Part shown: positions 1-61,746 of the stretch, piece by piece
Numbering within the stretch: the stretch's first letter is position 1
Layout of the letters: the number at the start of each line of letters is the position of its first letter
Assembly (NCBI GenBank): GCA_009760855.2
Contig: WPIO01000053.1
Span: 2,913,501 to 2,977,500, forward strand
Direction of reading: 5' to 3'
DNA length: 64,000 nucleotides
Origin: Cristatella mucedo
Lineage: Eukaryota; Bryozoa; Phylactolaemata; Cristatellidae
The notes under the pieces: model-generated
What the model saw: only the letters and a program-made list of their open reading frames with translations
What the model was told of the DNA's origin: nothing
Database searches by the model: none
Translations under genes and position numbers: made by a program

Positions 1-135
1 GACGTAAGCCGAGGGGCGTGACTGCATGGAAAACGAAGAGCTGCCTCGTTGCAGGCTATCCCGCCTAGCAGCTCCCGGGCGTGGCAGGCATTGTGGGGCT
101 TGCCTGTGCGTGAGTGTGTGTAACTGTGCTGACCT

Positions 136-505
136 TTCCATTCCTCCTCCACTTAAAGTTTACCGTTGACTTGAGCTCTAGCTTTAGCTCTCTGCACGTC
201 CTAGACTGTGGAACTCGCTTCCACGATTCTTACGCAACGACAACTACTCTCCAACTGCCGACTGTGGCTCATCCTTTTCAGCGGTCCCGAGCTGCTACTT
301 CCATGCTACTCACTACCTCAACTGCTCTCCTGACTCTGCTATGCTTCCCACTTTCTCTTCGTTGCGTGAGACGAAGTCTGTCGGCTACCGAGTGCGTACC
401 GAAAGCCGCTTAGGCTGCGAGTGCTCTATACAAAACACTCCTGCATAACACCCACATGGTCTGTATGACTTTGTGGAGTTACAGAAGGAGATATATTGCA
501 TTACA
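136..505 (+). mobile_element. Family-2 LINE 3' fragment with target-site duplication
   Basis: Flanked by TGACCT at 130-135 and 506-511. The right repeat copy lacks it (empty site near 61215). The body matches 6991-7343, the 3' end of a second LINE family, including the RT-tail segment LHVLDCGTRFHDSYATTTT. A 5'-truncated retroposition is inferred. Confidence 0.8.
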
Positions 506-1267
506 TGACCTGCGAGCCTGTGCGTCGGGGCACATGGGTGCCCCGACGCACTATCTCGAAGCTATGGAAATTGCACGTTAATGGTGCGGACGTGTGCACT
601 GCAGTAAGCCTCTGCAACCGCCTAGTTAAGCAGGTCTACCCTGGCTGGTCTATCAACGCACGAAGGCCGGGCGCTTCGTCTGGCTCTCCTCGGCCTCTGC
701 TGACTGGGGGGGGGGAGCTATGAAGGCTGCAACACTGATCCCTGGGTCCAGCTATCTGGCTGACTTCACTCCACTCCAACTCAACCTGTTCTAACTCAAC
801 GGCGAGGCTTGGCCGACCCTTACCGCATGCTGAGTTATGCTATAGATCAATGCCGGGAATCGATACCTCCCTGTTGCTGGTATTCTGATGAGGAACAGTC
901 GAGCAGTTGTTTATGCCCACCCCACGTCCTCCTGTTGGTGGGTAGGCTGTCGGAGGGGGGGGGTTTGGTGGGGCGGAGCATGGTTTCTCAACAGCAGATG
1001 CAGCTTAGGTCTCGCCTCTTGCCGTAGCCTGACACGGGCAGCCCTACTGCTGTTCGCAAAAAACTCGTCTGTTTTCCTTTTCAGCAGGTTCTCAGAACCG
1101 CAGCCATAAACTTTTTGAAGAACCGGACTGGTAGCAAGTACCATTACTGCTGCCCGTGCCCTTGGCCGGTCAGGCTGCTATGGAAGCTGGAAGGAAGGAG
1201 CAGCAGGCATGCAGCTAGCAGCCTCTCGTTCTATTTAAGATCTATGAGCGGCTGCTACCATGAACTG

Positions 1268-1593
1268 CCTCCCTAACCGAAAACGTGGTTTCTGGCCACC
1301 GCGCTTGGATCCGGCGGCTTCTGTTGGACGGCGAGGCTGCTTCCTCATGCCAACCACCTGCTCTTGAGATGCGGCGTCGGCACAGAGTGCAGTGCGGTAG
1401 CTGGTAAGCTGTAAGGGCACAGGCTGGGCGATGAGGCAGTAAAGTCTGGACGACTCGAAGCTGGGAGTGGTGGGCGAGCCTGCTCCTTCACCCGAGAGAG
1501 CGGCCTTGCAGAAGGCTCCTGAACAAAAGGCTCATCAAGCAGGTTTTGTCGTCGTTTTTCAGCCTGCGGCGGCGGCCACCCTCTTGCTGCTCT
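1268..1593. other. Left-repeat-specific segment (indel between repeat copies)
   Basis: About 325 bp present here but missing from the right copy, where AACTGC joins directly to TTGTTCCACC near 62290. Short CTGC sequence occurs at both ends, which fits a deletion in the right copy through microhomology. No gene or known element was recognised. Confidence 0.6.
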
Positions 1594-2729
1594 GCTAGTT
1601 CCACCAATGGCTGTAAGAGAGCAAAGAGAGCCGGTTCTGATTGGCACCTTCGGAAGCTCTCTGCCTCCTTTGGTCGCCTTCACTTCTGGAAATGCGACGG
1701 CAGCGATCCCGTGAGCGATTGGCAAGCTGCCATTCGATCCTTATTAGCCGTACTGCATCTTCGTGTGACTTCGCTCTGCCTGCCTCCGGCCGTCGGTGGC
1801 TTGGCTAACGTTGTGTAACGACTTGCAGCTTTGACCCTCTGCTTGGTTGGGTTCTCGGCTGTCATCTTCGACATAAAGGCACATTCTTGTTTCCATCATC
1901 AAGCTTCTGCCTATGGAGGCCGAAGCTGTTCCCATTGCCCAGCAAAATTACTGCCTGCAGCTCCTCACTTTCCAGGCCTGACCTGCAAGTTTTTTTTTGT
2001 AGAGAATCCCTTTTCAAAGGTGGACATTTCATCCCTTCAAACTTTAACGGTCTAAATTAAACTGTATTGTAATTCAATGCTTCTCTTTCAGTAACTCCAC
2101 AAGTACTTTGTGGGTTATGGAGAGAATGTTTCTACCGCTCGAAATTGATATTGCCTTCGGTGTTACTTCGGTAGCCAACAGACTTCCGCCTTGACGGCAC
2201 ACTAGGTAAGTCGGTTGACGACGTAGCTATTAAGACGGCTGGAAAAGATAGGCCACAGTCTGAAGCAGTGGATATAGCATTGGGTAACAATCAGAGACAT
2301 GTGTTGTACAGTATAGGATCTGCATAGGAAAAGCTTCAATCCTCAATGGCTCTTTTAAAGTTCCATAGCCTAAGTGGCTTTTGGCGCTCGCGAGTTAGCT
2401 ATTAGACTTCATTTCACCTAGCAACGAGAGGAGGGGTGTCACAGTCCAGGACCTATAGAGCATTGGCTTCAGTCATCAACGGTCTTGAAAGTGTAAGAAT
2501 CAGCAGCTAATTTAATCAATTGACCGTAGAAAAGCTTATGGCACCAGGAGGCTCCGACTGGTGCTTCATTTTAGCTAGGTTTAAATTCACCTAACCATGA
2601 TGCATCACATGCAAGCAGTAGTCGGAATTCTGCCAAACGTCTGCAGGAAAGGTGCATTGCTGCCAGCTTTAAATAAAAGCAAGGATCGGCTCATTTAGAA
2701 GTTCCGAGGACACTAAATCACGATTGGTC

Positions 2730-2860
2730 TTCCCCGTTTGGTCCGCGATCGATCAGGCTCTCACCATTGACGATCAGTGTCGTGGGCTCGAGTTTTGAGG
2801 GCATATGTAAAGCGCCTATATTCAGATAAAGTTCTCTTACGGCACTATACAAATGTAGGC
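2730..2860 (+). mobile_element. tRNA-derived SINE, family A (degenerate)
   Basis: Carries a B-box-like GTGGGCTCGAG, then the LINE-like tail AAAGCGCCTAT...AGTTCTCTTACGGC. A right-copy counterpart is at 63640-63768, so it predates the 3 kb duplication. Confidence 0.55.
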
Positions 2861-3100
2861 TACTCGTATTTGAGGCAGTTTCGCAGATAAGGCGTTAGGA
2901 TATTTCACCAATGCTCAGAGTGAGCATTTTAGTTTCCATGGAAGCACAGACAGCTGCTGTTAAAAAGTTATAAACAGTGTGGCAGGCTTGATTACTAACA
3001 ATCCAATTAAATCATATTGTGTCATGCTAAAAAAAAGATTCGGATTATTACACTAAGGGAAAACCAATCGGTGAGGCAGCTAAAATTATTCACGTTAATT

Positions 3101-4705
3101 TGAGTTTCTGAATCAATCTTTGAAAAAAGTTAGGTGATCGCCACGAGGTTCGTCGGCCCGACTTCTACTGGTCGTTGGTTTAGCAGGAGGTCGAAGTCTT
3201 TTAAGCTGTGCTACTGTCAAGCAAGCAACGTGAAGTGCAATTATTACGATCTTAAGCCTGACTAGGAGGTCAACGAGACGGGTAGACTGGATGACGTAGA
3301 CCAGAGCATTTGAACGAAGGACCCTTAAAATGAATGGCATCTTTTGAGGGGCGCTATGTTGCTTGAGAAGCTAGTACAATACAGATAGGTGGGATTGAGC
3401 TTATATGGCAGTTGCGATGAAGTCACTAATGGAAAACTTCGGCAGAAATGGAAAGCATCTTACTTCGCAGGCGGGAAGACATGTTAATAAAGAGTCGATA
3501 TTCTAGGTGAGATGTCCCTATTGCAAGGGCCAACTTGGTTGCCGGAGCTGTAAGCTTACGATATCTTTGTTTGTACAGGCCCGTATTTGTGCAGAGTTAT
3601 GTAGCTGAAAATAACCACACATGACTGTGAGCTGATGTGATAATCTAGGGAAATGTCATATTGGAAAAAGACATTCGCATTCCGTGAAGAGCCAACTTGC
3701 TGGCCACGCCCACTAGAAGGATAGCCTTTACAGTTTCCTGCTGACAAGTTTCCCATCATTAAGATGATGGTTCGATTGTCAAATGATGCGAGACATCTTT
3801 CGGTCATTCGCTCGCAAGCACCAGGAAGGCGTGATGTGAACGTAAAGCCTTGATACAAGGGCCGTGATGAGAGTTTGAGGTGCTAAAAGGTATGGATAAA
3901 TAAGCAGGAGCACCAGATTGTCATTCACATAAAAAGGAAAGTGTTGCTTGCTTTTGACATTTACACCGCCAGAAAACTGATAATAACCCGGAAAGGAAAA
4001 GGACCTAGAAATCAGTTCAAAGACAACTAAGAAGTCTACCGAGTAGTTTACGTATGCTTGGAACAAAGGAAATCGGCATAGTAATATTAATTTTTCTGAC
4101 ATTTCTGTGAATCATATGCACAAAGAGGACTACTAAATTCTTGAAGAAAAGGTACCTCTTCATCTTTAGTTTTTCGAGTGATGCGCTTCGATGTCAGTTG
4201 GAAGCAACCATCGCACTTTTGAAGCATTTTAATTGAAGGCATGACCTCTAAGGAACGATTGCTGCAAGCGAAGTTAAATGACCCAAGTCTCGTGGGTAGC
4301 CCGAGATGGGTAGTCAGAGAGGCAAGAAAACTATGAGCCCATTACTTATGGGTCAGAACCGAAAATTCATGCATTGCTGGCGAAAGACTGCTCAAGACGA
4401 GCCTGACTGCCATGTTTAGTATATAGTTTGTTATAGTGCTTACATAGGCATGAATACCTAGACAGAATTTTCTACAGATGTATCGGCCTAATGTCGCAAG
4501 CTTGCAACTGACCAACATCGTGCTCACATCGACGAATCATCCAAATTCTGTCTCTACCTTCTAGAATAAAAAATGCTTCAGAGAGAGTAAAGTTTATCCG
4601 ATTTAACAGCCAGATTTTCACAGTGGCAGAAAAACCTTTAATACTATCGTCACCGCTTGCTATGGGCGATGAAAACATCGCCCATAGCAGGACTTGAACC
4701 CATGA
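3101..4705. other. Intergenic stretch, nothing recognised
   Basis: AT-rich DNA with only short unrelated open frames on both strands (up to about 107 codons on the minus strand), none showing a domain or splice-supported exon. It may be the continuation of the 3 kb repeat, which cannot be tested because the right copy leaves the window. Confidence 0.5.
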
Positions 4706-4707
4706 TC

Positions 4708-4855
4708 TAAATATAATTCATCTGTATAGCACCTTAAGAGAACTTAATCTCTGTTCAGGCGCTTCTTATATACCACGGGGCTCGAGCCCACGATTTGTGC
4801 CGGAACTTGGTCGGGGCGAGCACCTTTACCGCTGGACCAAACCAGCTCGGCATCT
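4708..4855 (-). mobile_element. tRNA-derived SINE, family A
   Basis: On the minus strand: A box TGGTCCAGCGGT, B-box-like GTGGGCTCGAGCC, then AAGCGCCTGAACAGAGATTA and AGTTCTCTTAAGGTGCTA. The 3' half is the same hairpin sequence that ends the family-1 LINEs. Confidence 0.8.
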
Positions 4856-5131
4856 GGATCGTTTAGAGAAAGTATACTAAACATACTATTGTAGCGGCTG
4901 ATCGCTGTACTTCTTTCCTATCCCCCTGCCAATTATGAACCGATTATATGTCATCAAGCTGAGGATCGATAAATCGCAACTCGGGCGTTAAACCAACAGG
5001 CCGGCACTTGAGAAGAAAGCAAATAGAGCGACTCGAGAAGTGGAGGTAAAGTAGAGAAGACGTAAAGTTTCGCTCGAAGAGAGAGGCTTAAGGGAAGCAA
5101 GATGCGCACAGGGTGGAGGGAGAAACCAAGA

Positions 5132-5144
5132 AAGAGAGAGAGAG

Positions 5145-5194
<50 letters not shown>
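5132..5194. repeat. (GA)n microsatellite
   Basis: About 60 bp of GA dinucleotides within a wider purine-rich tract (about 5100-5300). The Arg/Glu and Leu/Ser open frames here are artefacts of it. Confidence 0.95.
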
Positions 5195-5196
<2 letters not shown>

Positions 5197-5429
5197 GGAT
5201 GGTGTGGCAACCTTCAAGAAAAAGGAGGCCGGGCATTGGAGTAAGGAAGAGAAAGAGCGGAGGGAGGATCAGGGATGGAGATGGAGTCTGGCAGAGATGT
5301 TAAGTAGTGCGTGAGAGAGCAAGAGGGGGTGGAGTCACAGAGGGATCATGATTCACCACGATAGAAGAACGGTAAGGGAAAGAAAGAGAGAGCTTGGTAG
5401 AATATTACGCTGAATCAGCAGTGTCTAGA

Positions 5430-5708
5430 ATAGTCTGTGCTGTTAAGGCCTGCCAAAACTAGGGCACAGCTGCTACGTTACTTCATTTCTCTTCGTCACA
5501 ACTATAGGTTTTTAGTTTGCACTCATTTGAGATCTTCCTATCACTTGCTGTTCTCCATTTGTACTCAACCTTTGCTAAAAGTGAAGAAGGCCCGTGAAAT
5601 AGGATATTACTTTTATGGTGACGATACTCAGCTGTACTTATCATTCAAACCACCACAATCTGCTGCCGCAACTGAGAAACTGAATGCTTGCTTTGCCGAT
5701 ATTTGATC
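5430..5708 (+). mobile_element. Family-2 LINE reverse transcriptase fragment (5' part)
   Basis: Encodes FYGDDTQLYLSFKPPQSAA, the RT catalytic block (YGDD in place of the usual YADD of CR1/L2-group LINEs) with the characteristic downstream segment. It is split from its continuation at 6412 by an inserted family-1 LINE. Confidence 0.75.
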
Positions 5709-6411
5709 CTAATAATAATAATATTAATAATGGACTTGATAAAGCGCCCTCAGAGAACTTAATCTCTTTCTAGGTGTTTTACATTTGCTGCAAAGGGAAA
5801 TGCAATTGAATGGTAAGTAAAATCATGCTTGAAAAACAAACACAATGAATAACATGGTTAGGGGTGACATGCACAGGGTCAGCATGCAAATGTGGTTAGT
5901 GGCAGCATGAACAGTGTCAGCACGCATAAGTACGTGAAGGACGAATCACAGGGACCCACTGAATGCTATCCTAAATAGGTGTGTTTTTAGGTTCCTTTTA
6001 AATGTGGTCAGGTCAGGGGATGTTTTGACGCAGGTCGGGAGGAAGTTCCAGGCTTTGGGAGCATATGAACTAAATGCACGGTCTCCAAAGAATTTAAGGT
6101 TTGTATGAGGTATTTGTAGACTGTTGGATTCCGAGAAGCGGGTGGTACGATGCTTGGCCTGATGGGGTAGTATATATGACAGATAGACTGGAGCCATAGA
6201 ATGAAGGGACCTAAAAGTGAGCGACAAAACCTTGAAGTCAATCCGTTGCTTGACTGGTAGCCAGTGCAGGTCAGCGAGAAGTGGAGTAATGTGGCAACTG
6301 CGACGCTCACGACAGACAAGCCTAGCTGCAGAGTTTTGCACGAGCTGCAATCGCCTGAGCGCACATGCTGGTAGGCCAGTAAGCAGTGAGTTGCCGAAGT
6401 CGTGAATGTCG
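5709..6411 (-). mobile_element. Family-1 LINE (L2/CR1 group), 5'-truncated
   Basis: The minus strand encodes the RT C-terminal domain: LVQNSAARLVCRE, LLADLHWLPVKQRIDFKVL and APKAWNFLPTCV. It then runs through a 3' UTR to the hairpin AGCGCC...GGCGC (partly decayed) and an (ATT)n tail at 5709-5735. It lies inside the family-2 LINE. Confidence 0.9.
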
Positions 6412-7343
6412 GAAAAATTTTTGAAACTAAATGACGATAAAACAGAACTTTTGTTCGTACAACACTTTAGGCGTGTGGCTGGATTTGAAGGGTTTGCTCG
6501 TCTAATAGGTTATGCTGTTGTGTGACCAGCACTACGTGCTTGTATTGGGTGCCATTTTCGAAAGCTGGCTCAATTTTAAAAGCTTCATTCAGAAGACTGC
6601 TTCTGTAGCCTGCCAACACGTCCGATCCCTATCGGAAATAAAGAGCTGACTTCCACGGTGCCTTGCAAAAAATTAACAAGCTCCTCAGTTTGGTCTCGGC
6701 TTTATTATTGTAAATTCCCTTTTGGCTGGGCTACCAAAAAATTAGCTAGGCCGCTGCAAATGGCTATGAATACGACTGCAAGGCTAGTTTTCAAGTCTCT
6801 GAGGTTTGACCACATGTTTCTTTTGCTAAATGAACTAGTATGGCGGCTGGTTGATCAATGGATACGAAACAAAGTTCTTATGCTGACCCACACCGGCCGG
6901 CACAGCTTGGCTCCTCCATACTGAGCTGAACTGCTCACCAGTTTCAGCCGCATCGTGCCCTAAGGTCCTGTATGGACCATAAATTAGCTGTTCCATTCCT
7001 CCACTTAAAGACAGTTGGCGACAGAAGCTTTAGCTCTGCAGGTCCTAGACTGTGGAACTCGCTTTCACGATTCTTACGCAACGACAACTACTCTCCTGCT
7101 GCCGATTATGGCACATCCTTTTCAGCGGTTCTGAGCTGCTACTTTCATGCTACTCACTAACTCATCTGCTCCCCTGACTCTGCTGTGCTTCACACATTCT
7201 CTTTGTTGTGGGAGAGAAGTCTGTTGGCTAATGAATGCTTACCGTAAGCCGCTTAGGCTGTAGGTGTGCTATACACAACTCTCCTGCGTAACACCCACAT
7301 AGTCTTTGTGGCTTTGTGGAGTTACAGACGGAGATACATTAAA
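6412..7343 (+). mobile_element. Family-2 LINE, RT C-terminus and 3' end
   Basis: Begins KFLKLNDDKTELLF, the block expected directly after 5708. Continues with several frame breaks to the tail segment DRSFSSAGPRLWNSL. The last 350 bp match the insertion at 136-505. Confidence 0.75.
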
Positions 7344-8012
7344 TCACTTGAGCGTTTCACCCCTCTTGTCTCCAAACACTTTTTCTTTGGAAGAGTCATC
7401 CTTTGGATAGACACAAGATTAGGTCTTGTCTTCTTACGTGACTTCTAATCACAAACTTACTCGTGCTCATGACTAAATGATTATCCTGCACTCGTTTATC
7501 CTTTCGGCAAAAAAGGCCATTAAAAATAGGCAGCCATCGCGTACATTAATTAGCCCACGTTTCAGTTAACCCCCTTGAAAAGTCCATTCGTCGTTGCCCA
7601 CGCGTCGCCCTCGGACAGATCTGGCGTCTGAGGTGTGCGGCGGTCCGACGTATCTGGCACAGCTGAGTCGCCGCCGCCGCTGCAGGGCCGCTGCTAACGG
7701 CAGAGGTCTGCTGTGTAGTCGGGCGTCATTGGAAGTGCCCATTATCGCCAGTCAGGCCGAGAAGTGATCGACGGCTGCGAGCGACCGACGGCCTGCAAGG
7801 CGGTTTAGCCTCTCCAAGGACAAATACATGGCCGAGATGCTGTTCGGCTAATTACACTGTAACCGCGCAAGCAAGCTCGTCCCCCGGCTCTCTACCGGTG
7901 GACTGTGTGATGCAGTGCTGCGATGCGGTTAAAACATAGGCGGCCACAAATGGGTGCCGAAAGCTACAGTTTATTGTGGGCCTGTTCGTAGCGGTTACAT
8001 GCCGGCGCAAGC

Positions 8013-8175
8013 GCTTTACGCGGCTCGCACCGGACCAACGGGGTTAACTGCGCGAACTCCCGATGTCCGAGTATAACCAACAACCCTGTGCGTTTACGTG
8101 GCGTGTACCGGACCGACGGAGTCAACTTCGCGAACTCCCGAAGTCCGAGTATAACTAACTACCCTATGCGCGCGT
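8013..8175. repeat. Tandem repeat, ~78 bp unit, 2 copies
   Basis: The block CGCGAACTCCCGATGTCCGA at 8051 recurs as CGCGAACTCCCGAAGTCCGA at 8129, with similar flanks (ACCGGACC..CGG before, GTATAAC after). Confidence 0.8.
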
Positions 8176-8526
8176 CGCTACAGCACCCCAAGATACGAGC
8201 GGCTAACTGAGTAGCCGGCAGAACACAACTGTAACGCCGAAGGCTCGGAGGGGTAAGCTTGACCTGCCGCTTACCTAGCGGCGTAGCCTATCGCCTAATG
8301 CCGTCCGGTGCGCGCCTACGCGCAGTAAGCTGGCCGCCACGAAACGAGCTTTTCTGGCGCCGACCTGCTTACCGTTACTAAAGGGGGTCGCGAGTCCGCG
8401 GCGTGAATTGGAAAGCGAGACACACAAATTGGGGATTTTACTGAACTTTATTCGCAAGCGCACAAAGTCGCTGCGCGTCTAGTTCAGCTTTATCTCCACA
8501 CTCCTCGCACGTTCTCAGCTGCACCA

Positions 8527-8870
8527 ACACTCTTGCGGAGGGAATACTCCTCCACACTAAGCGCGAGCCGGACCCTAAACCCTAACCGGTGAACTAGGAA
8601 TCCGTTCCCACCTGTGCCGAGGGAATACCCCAAACATGCCAACGTAAACACTCTAGCGGAGGGAATACTCCTCCGCACCGAAGCGCATACCGGAGTCTAA
8701 ACCCTGACCGGTGAACTAGAACTCGGTTTCCATCAGTGCGGCAGGAATACTCTACACACGCTAACTCAAGCACTCCTGCGGAGGAAATACTTCTCCACAC
8801 TGATGCGCGACCCGGAGCCTAAACCCTACCCGGTAAACTAGAGCTCCACACACGCCAACTACGCCTAGCT
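8527..8870. repeat. Tandem repeat, ~121 bp unit, about 2.8 copies
   Basis: Units start near 8527, 8649 and 8770, each with GCGGAGGGAATACTCCTCC or a close variant, then CCGGA..CTAAACCCT and CCGGTGAACTAGA. Confidence 0.85.
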
Positions 8871-9710
8871 CGCGCCGGCAAATCCCTATGCCGAGACCAC
8901 GTGCTAGCGCGCATACACACGACACAAAAGAAACACAAAACACGAAAGAATACACAAAATGCCAGCTCGGGCGCGATACGACCGTATTCGGTGGAGTTCC
9001 ACCGAATCCTCCTAGCATTGTCTCGTCCTGTTCCGTCCATCGTCGGCGGACAGCCCGCCCTCCTCCCTCGCTTTCAGAGAAACGAGTGCCCGACGGCGTC
9101 GAGGCGCAGAGCCGGACCAAAGACAAAAGACACGAGGCAAAAGACCCAGAGCGAGCGTCGCTCGACTCTTAAATACTTGGCTGAGACAATGGGGCAAGAG
9201 CTTAGTGGTATTGGGCCCGACACCATGGCCCATTACGGTGAGGAATTACTACCGTCCCCAGGCCACTGGAAGGGTACCTCCGTCCAGCTTGAATGGCGAA
9301 TGGGTTCCAGAAGATTCTTTCTTGGAAAGAGGGAAGGCGGGGGGGGGGGTTGACAGGCCAGCCAACATATATCAGCAGCTTCCGCGAGTATCGGACCAAT
9401 TCTAAAGGCCGAATCGCCGCCGCTCGTCTCAGAGCTTCCTGGCTTGCTCCTAAGCGCTTCCTCTCTAACCGCACTGACGCTCCTCTCTGGCTCACTGCTC
9501 CAGGACAAAGGGGCTCTAGCCCGCCGCCGAACAGCTCTTGTTCGCGCTAAAATTCAGCCAAAGCCTGCAGGGCGCTACACAACTGCGCAGCCTAAGTTGC
9601 ACTTAGCTGTCCGTCGCCGTAGGATCGTCTCTCGTGCTCTTGAAGCGTAGTCTCGCATCGACTACCGAAGCTGCAGCCCTGAGCTCTGTCAGTCCTGTCC
9701 TTTATACTCC

Positions 9711-9738
9711 CCCTCTCTCTCTCTCTCTCTCTCTCTCA
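9711..9738. repeat. (CT)n microsatellite
   Basis: Short run of CT dinucleotides upstream of PARN. Confidence 0.9.
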
Positions 9739-10809
9739 CTGCCCACTCGACCTTGGGCGTAGCTGTTATTGTTTTTGTCGGACCCTAGCTCTCGGTGTCC
9801 GTCCTAGGCCTAATTCTCCTTGGCCAGTCCTTGGCCAGCCCTTGGCCAGTCCTAGGCTAGTCCGCCTGCTACGGTTGCTCTAGGTGCCCTAGTCAGACCC
9901 ACTAAGGCAAGGGCTAATATCGCGGCTAGCCTGAGAGCTGCTCCGTTGCAACACTACGAGTCCTTTCAGGCACGCCGAAATACGACCTCTCTGCGGATAA
10001 GGGAATTAATCGCTAAACTGCCCAGCCTCGGCTGTCGCAAGCGCTGGAAAGCCGGCCAGCAGCGTGCTTAGAATGGAATACCCGTAAGCTCGCGTAGCGC
10101 GGCGGCCGTGTGTACCGGCGTTTGTGCCGAGGCCGAGGCTGCAAGGTGACTGCGGGACTGCTCCGCAGGCCTTCGTGAGCGCGGTGCATGCGCCAGCGAC
10201 TTCGTCGTGCTCTGCTAGCAAGCCAAGGTTCCACCGCGTTCCTGCGTCGGCTTGAACATGGCCGTCGAGTCATGGTCCCCGAATCTCAGACGCCGGTCGC
10301 GCCTATCTCCACCGAGTGGGCGTCGGCCGGCAGCCGCGGACGGCGCGGGTAGTTGCTGCCGCTGCGGTTTCGAGCACCCATGCTGGCAGCTTGAAAATCA
10401 TGCAAATCTCAACCCGCATCGAAAATCCGCAGTCACAATGGCGTGACATCATGTAGCGAGCCGCCGCCTCCTCCAGTGCAGCCCTCTAAGAAACGCGGGG
10501 CAGAGGCGCAGCCTTAATTAACTCCTCCCTTATACCCTTAGAGTTATCTCCCCTCCCCTTATAGCTCCGCCCACCGTTTCTAGATATGACTCCGCCCTCA
10601 GACGATTGGCATGGCGGTGGCTACATCCGAGACTGGACTAAGAATTAAAGACATAGCGAAAAATTTTGAGGATTTAAAAGTGCTTTAAAACTAATGATGT
10701 GTACTCTTCATGACATTACATGCAAAAAATTTGGTGCTTATCGTAGACTTTAGAAATCCCAAACAAGCTTTTGTTTTTATAGCGAATCCCCCACATTCAC
10801 TTCTCGAAA

Positions 10810-60565
<49,756 letters not shown>

Positions 60566-61095
60566 CCGAATGATCTAGACTGACATATTCGTACGTGTAC
60601 ATTTCCATGTTTGACCGGGAGGAAGGTCGGATTTTCTTGTGAATTACGAGGAACTGTCAGCAACAGCTGATCAGTCGTCATGGGACTGTAAGAATTTGAA
60701 GTCTTGTCCCAAAATATCGGTCAGAAATTTTTTTTTCCATTAAAAAATTAGCTCCCTGAGACGTCGCTGGATTGCTTGCTAGTTTTGGCGCGCCTCATGC
60801 AGCTGCCTGCGACTGTTGCGCAGTTGGTGATCAGTGGAGGTGCACCGCCAACCCGTGGTTGAACCCACATCCAACTCAATCAGAATGTTTGACCGCCGGT
60901 CTTTGGCATGAACCGAACCGTACCTAAGAGAGCAGAGTGTCTTCGTCGTTTCTTATAGCTATCTTTCAGTAGCTATCTTTCGAGTATCGAAAGAGAGGAC
61001 ACGGCTCTGTATGCCCACCATGGCTCTGTATGCCCACCTTGCCGGCTAGCAGCAATCAGCTGTCGGTGGCAGAGCCGAGGATCTCTGGCTTGCTT
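60566..61095. other. PARN 3' flank
   Basis: Candidate 3' UTR and poly(A) signal, then DNA with a tandem TATCTTTC..AGTAGC duplication near 60958-60985 and GCTCTGTATGCCCACC twice near 61003 and 61023. Its later part may belong to the flanking 3 kb repeat but cannot be compared, because the left copy starts at the window edge. Confidence 0.5.
60739..60744 (+). promoter_or_regulatory. Candidate polyadenylation signal ATTAAA
   Basis: ATTAAA, the commonest natural variant of AATAAA, about 175 nt after the proposed PARN stop. No AATAAA was seen closer. Downstream U/GU-rich support is weak. Confidence 0.3.
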
Positions 61096-61468
61096 GATGC
61101 TAGCCGAGGTGTGTGACTGCGTGTAAAACGAGGAGCTGCCTCGTTGCAGGCTACAGTATCCCGCCTAGCGGCACTCGGATGTGGCAGACATTGTGGGGTA
61201 AGCGTGTAACCGTGCTTACCTGTGAGTCTGTGCGTCGGGGCACCCATGTGCTTCGGGGCACCCATGTGCTTCGATGCACAGGCTCGAAGCTAACGAGCGC
61301 AGTGCACGGTAATGGTGGGGATGTGTGCACTGCAGCAAGCCTCTGCAACCGCCTAGTTAAACAGGTCTTCCCTTGCCGGTCTATCAACCGCACGAAGGTC
61401 GCCTGCTTGGTCTGGCTCTCCTCGGCCTCTGCTGACGGGGGGGGGGCTATGAACGCTGCAACACTGAT

Positions 61469-61746
61469 ATTTAAAAACACACCTTTTTAGGACAGCATTT
61501 AGTGGGTCCCTGTGATTCGTCCTTGGTGTGCTTATGCGTGCTGACACTGTGCATGCTGCCACTAACCACGTTTGCATGCTGACCCTGTGCATGTCACCCC
61601 TAACCATGTTATTCATTTTGTTTGTTTGTCAAGCATGATTTTACTCACCATTCAATTGCATTTCCATTTGCAGCAAATGTAAAGCGCCTAGAGAGAGATT
61701 GAGTTCTCTGAGGGTGCTTTATCAAGTGCAATATTATTATTATTAT
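61469..61746 (+). mobile_element. Family-1 LINE 3' end with target-site duplication
   Basis: Flanked by TGAT at 61465-61468 and 61747-61750. The left repeat copy has the empty site at 736-739. Starts AAAAACACACCTTTTTAGGA and ends with the hairpin AAGCGCCTAGAGAGAGATTG...GGGTGCTTTATC and (ATT)n. Confidence 0.92.

Larger units (their letters stand above)
1..3100 (+). repeat. Left copy of ~3 kb direct repeat flanking PARN
   Basis: Aligns in the same orientation with 61096-64000, from the CCGAGG near position 9 (right copy 61104) to the ACTAAGGG at 3052 (right copy 63951). Identity by eye is high with scattered substitutions. Differences are discrete: a family-2 LINE tail only here (136-505), about 325 bp only here (about 1268-1593), and two family-1 LINE pieces only in the right copy. 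No coding potential was recognised; open frames inside it do not match between copies. It may extend left of the window. Confidence 0.9.
7344..10239. other. GC-rich upstream region, no gene recognised
   Basis: Much more GC- and CpG-rich than its surroundings. It holds two short tandem repeats (8013-8175, 8527-8870), a (CT)n tract and a 10-11 bp CTTGGCCAGTC-type repeat at 9815-9855. On the minus strand a TATTTAAG (near 9170) and an AATAAA (near 8450) might mark a transcription unit or an LTR, but no tRNA primer site, terminal repeat or protein domain supports either. Confidence 0.4.

Noticed and set aside
8570-8830. Telomere-like CTAAACCCTAACC motif
   Set aside because: Single short matches inside a 121-bp tandem unit, not an array.
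8290-9185. Minus-strand solo LTR
   Set aside because: TATA-like and AATAAA motifs are spaced plausibly, but no TG..CA ends, target duplication or primer-binding site could be identified.
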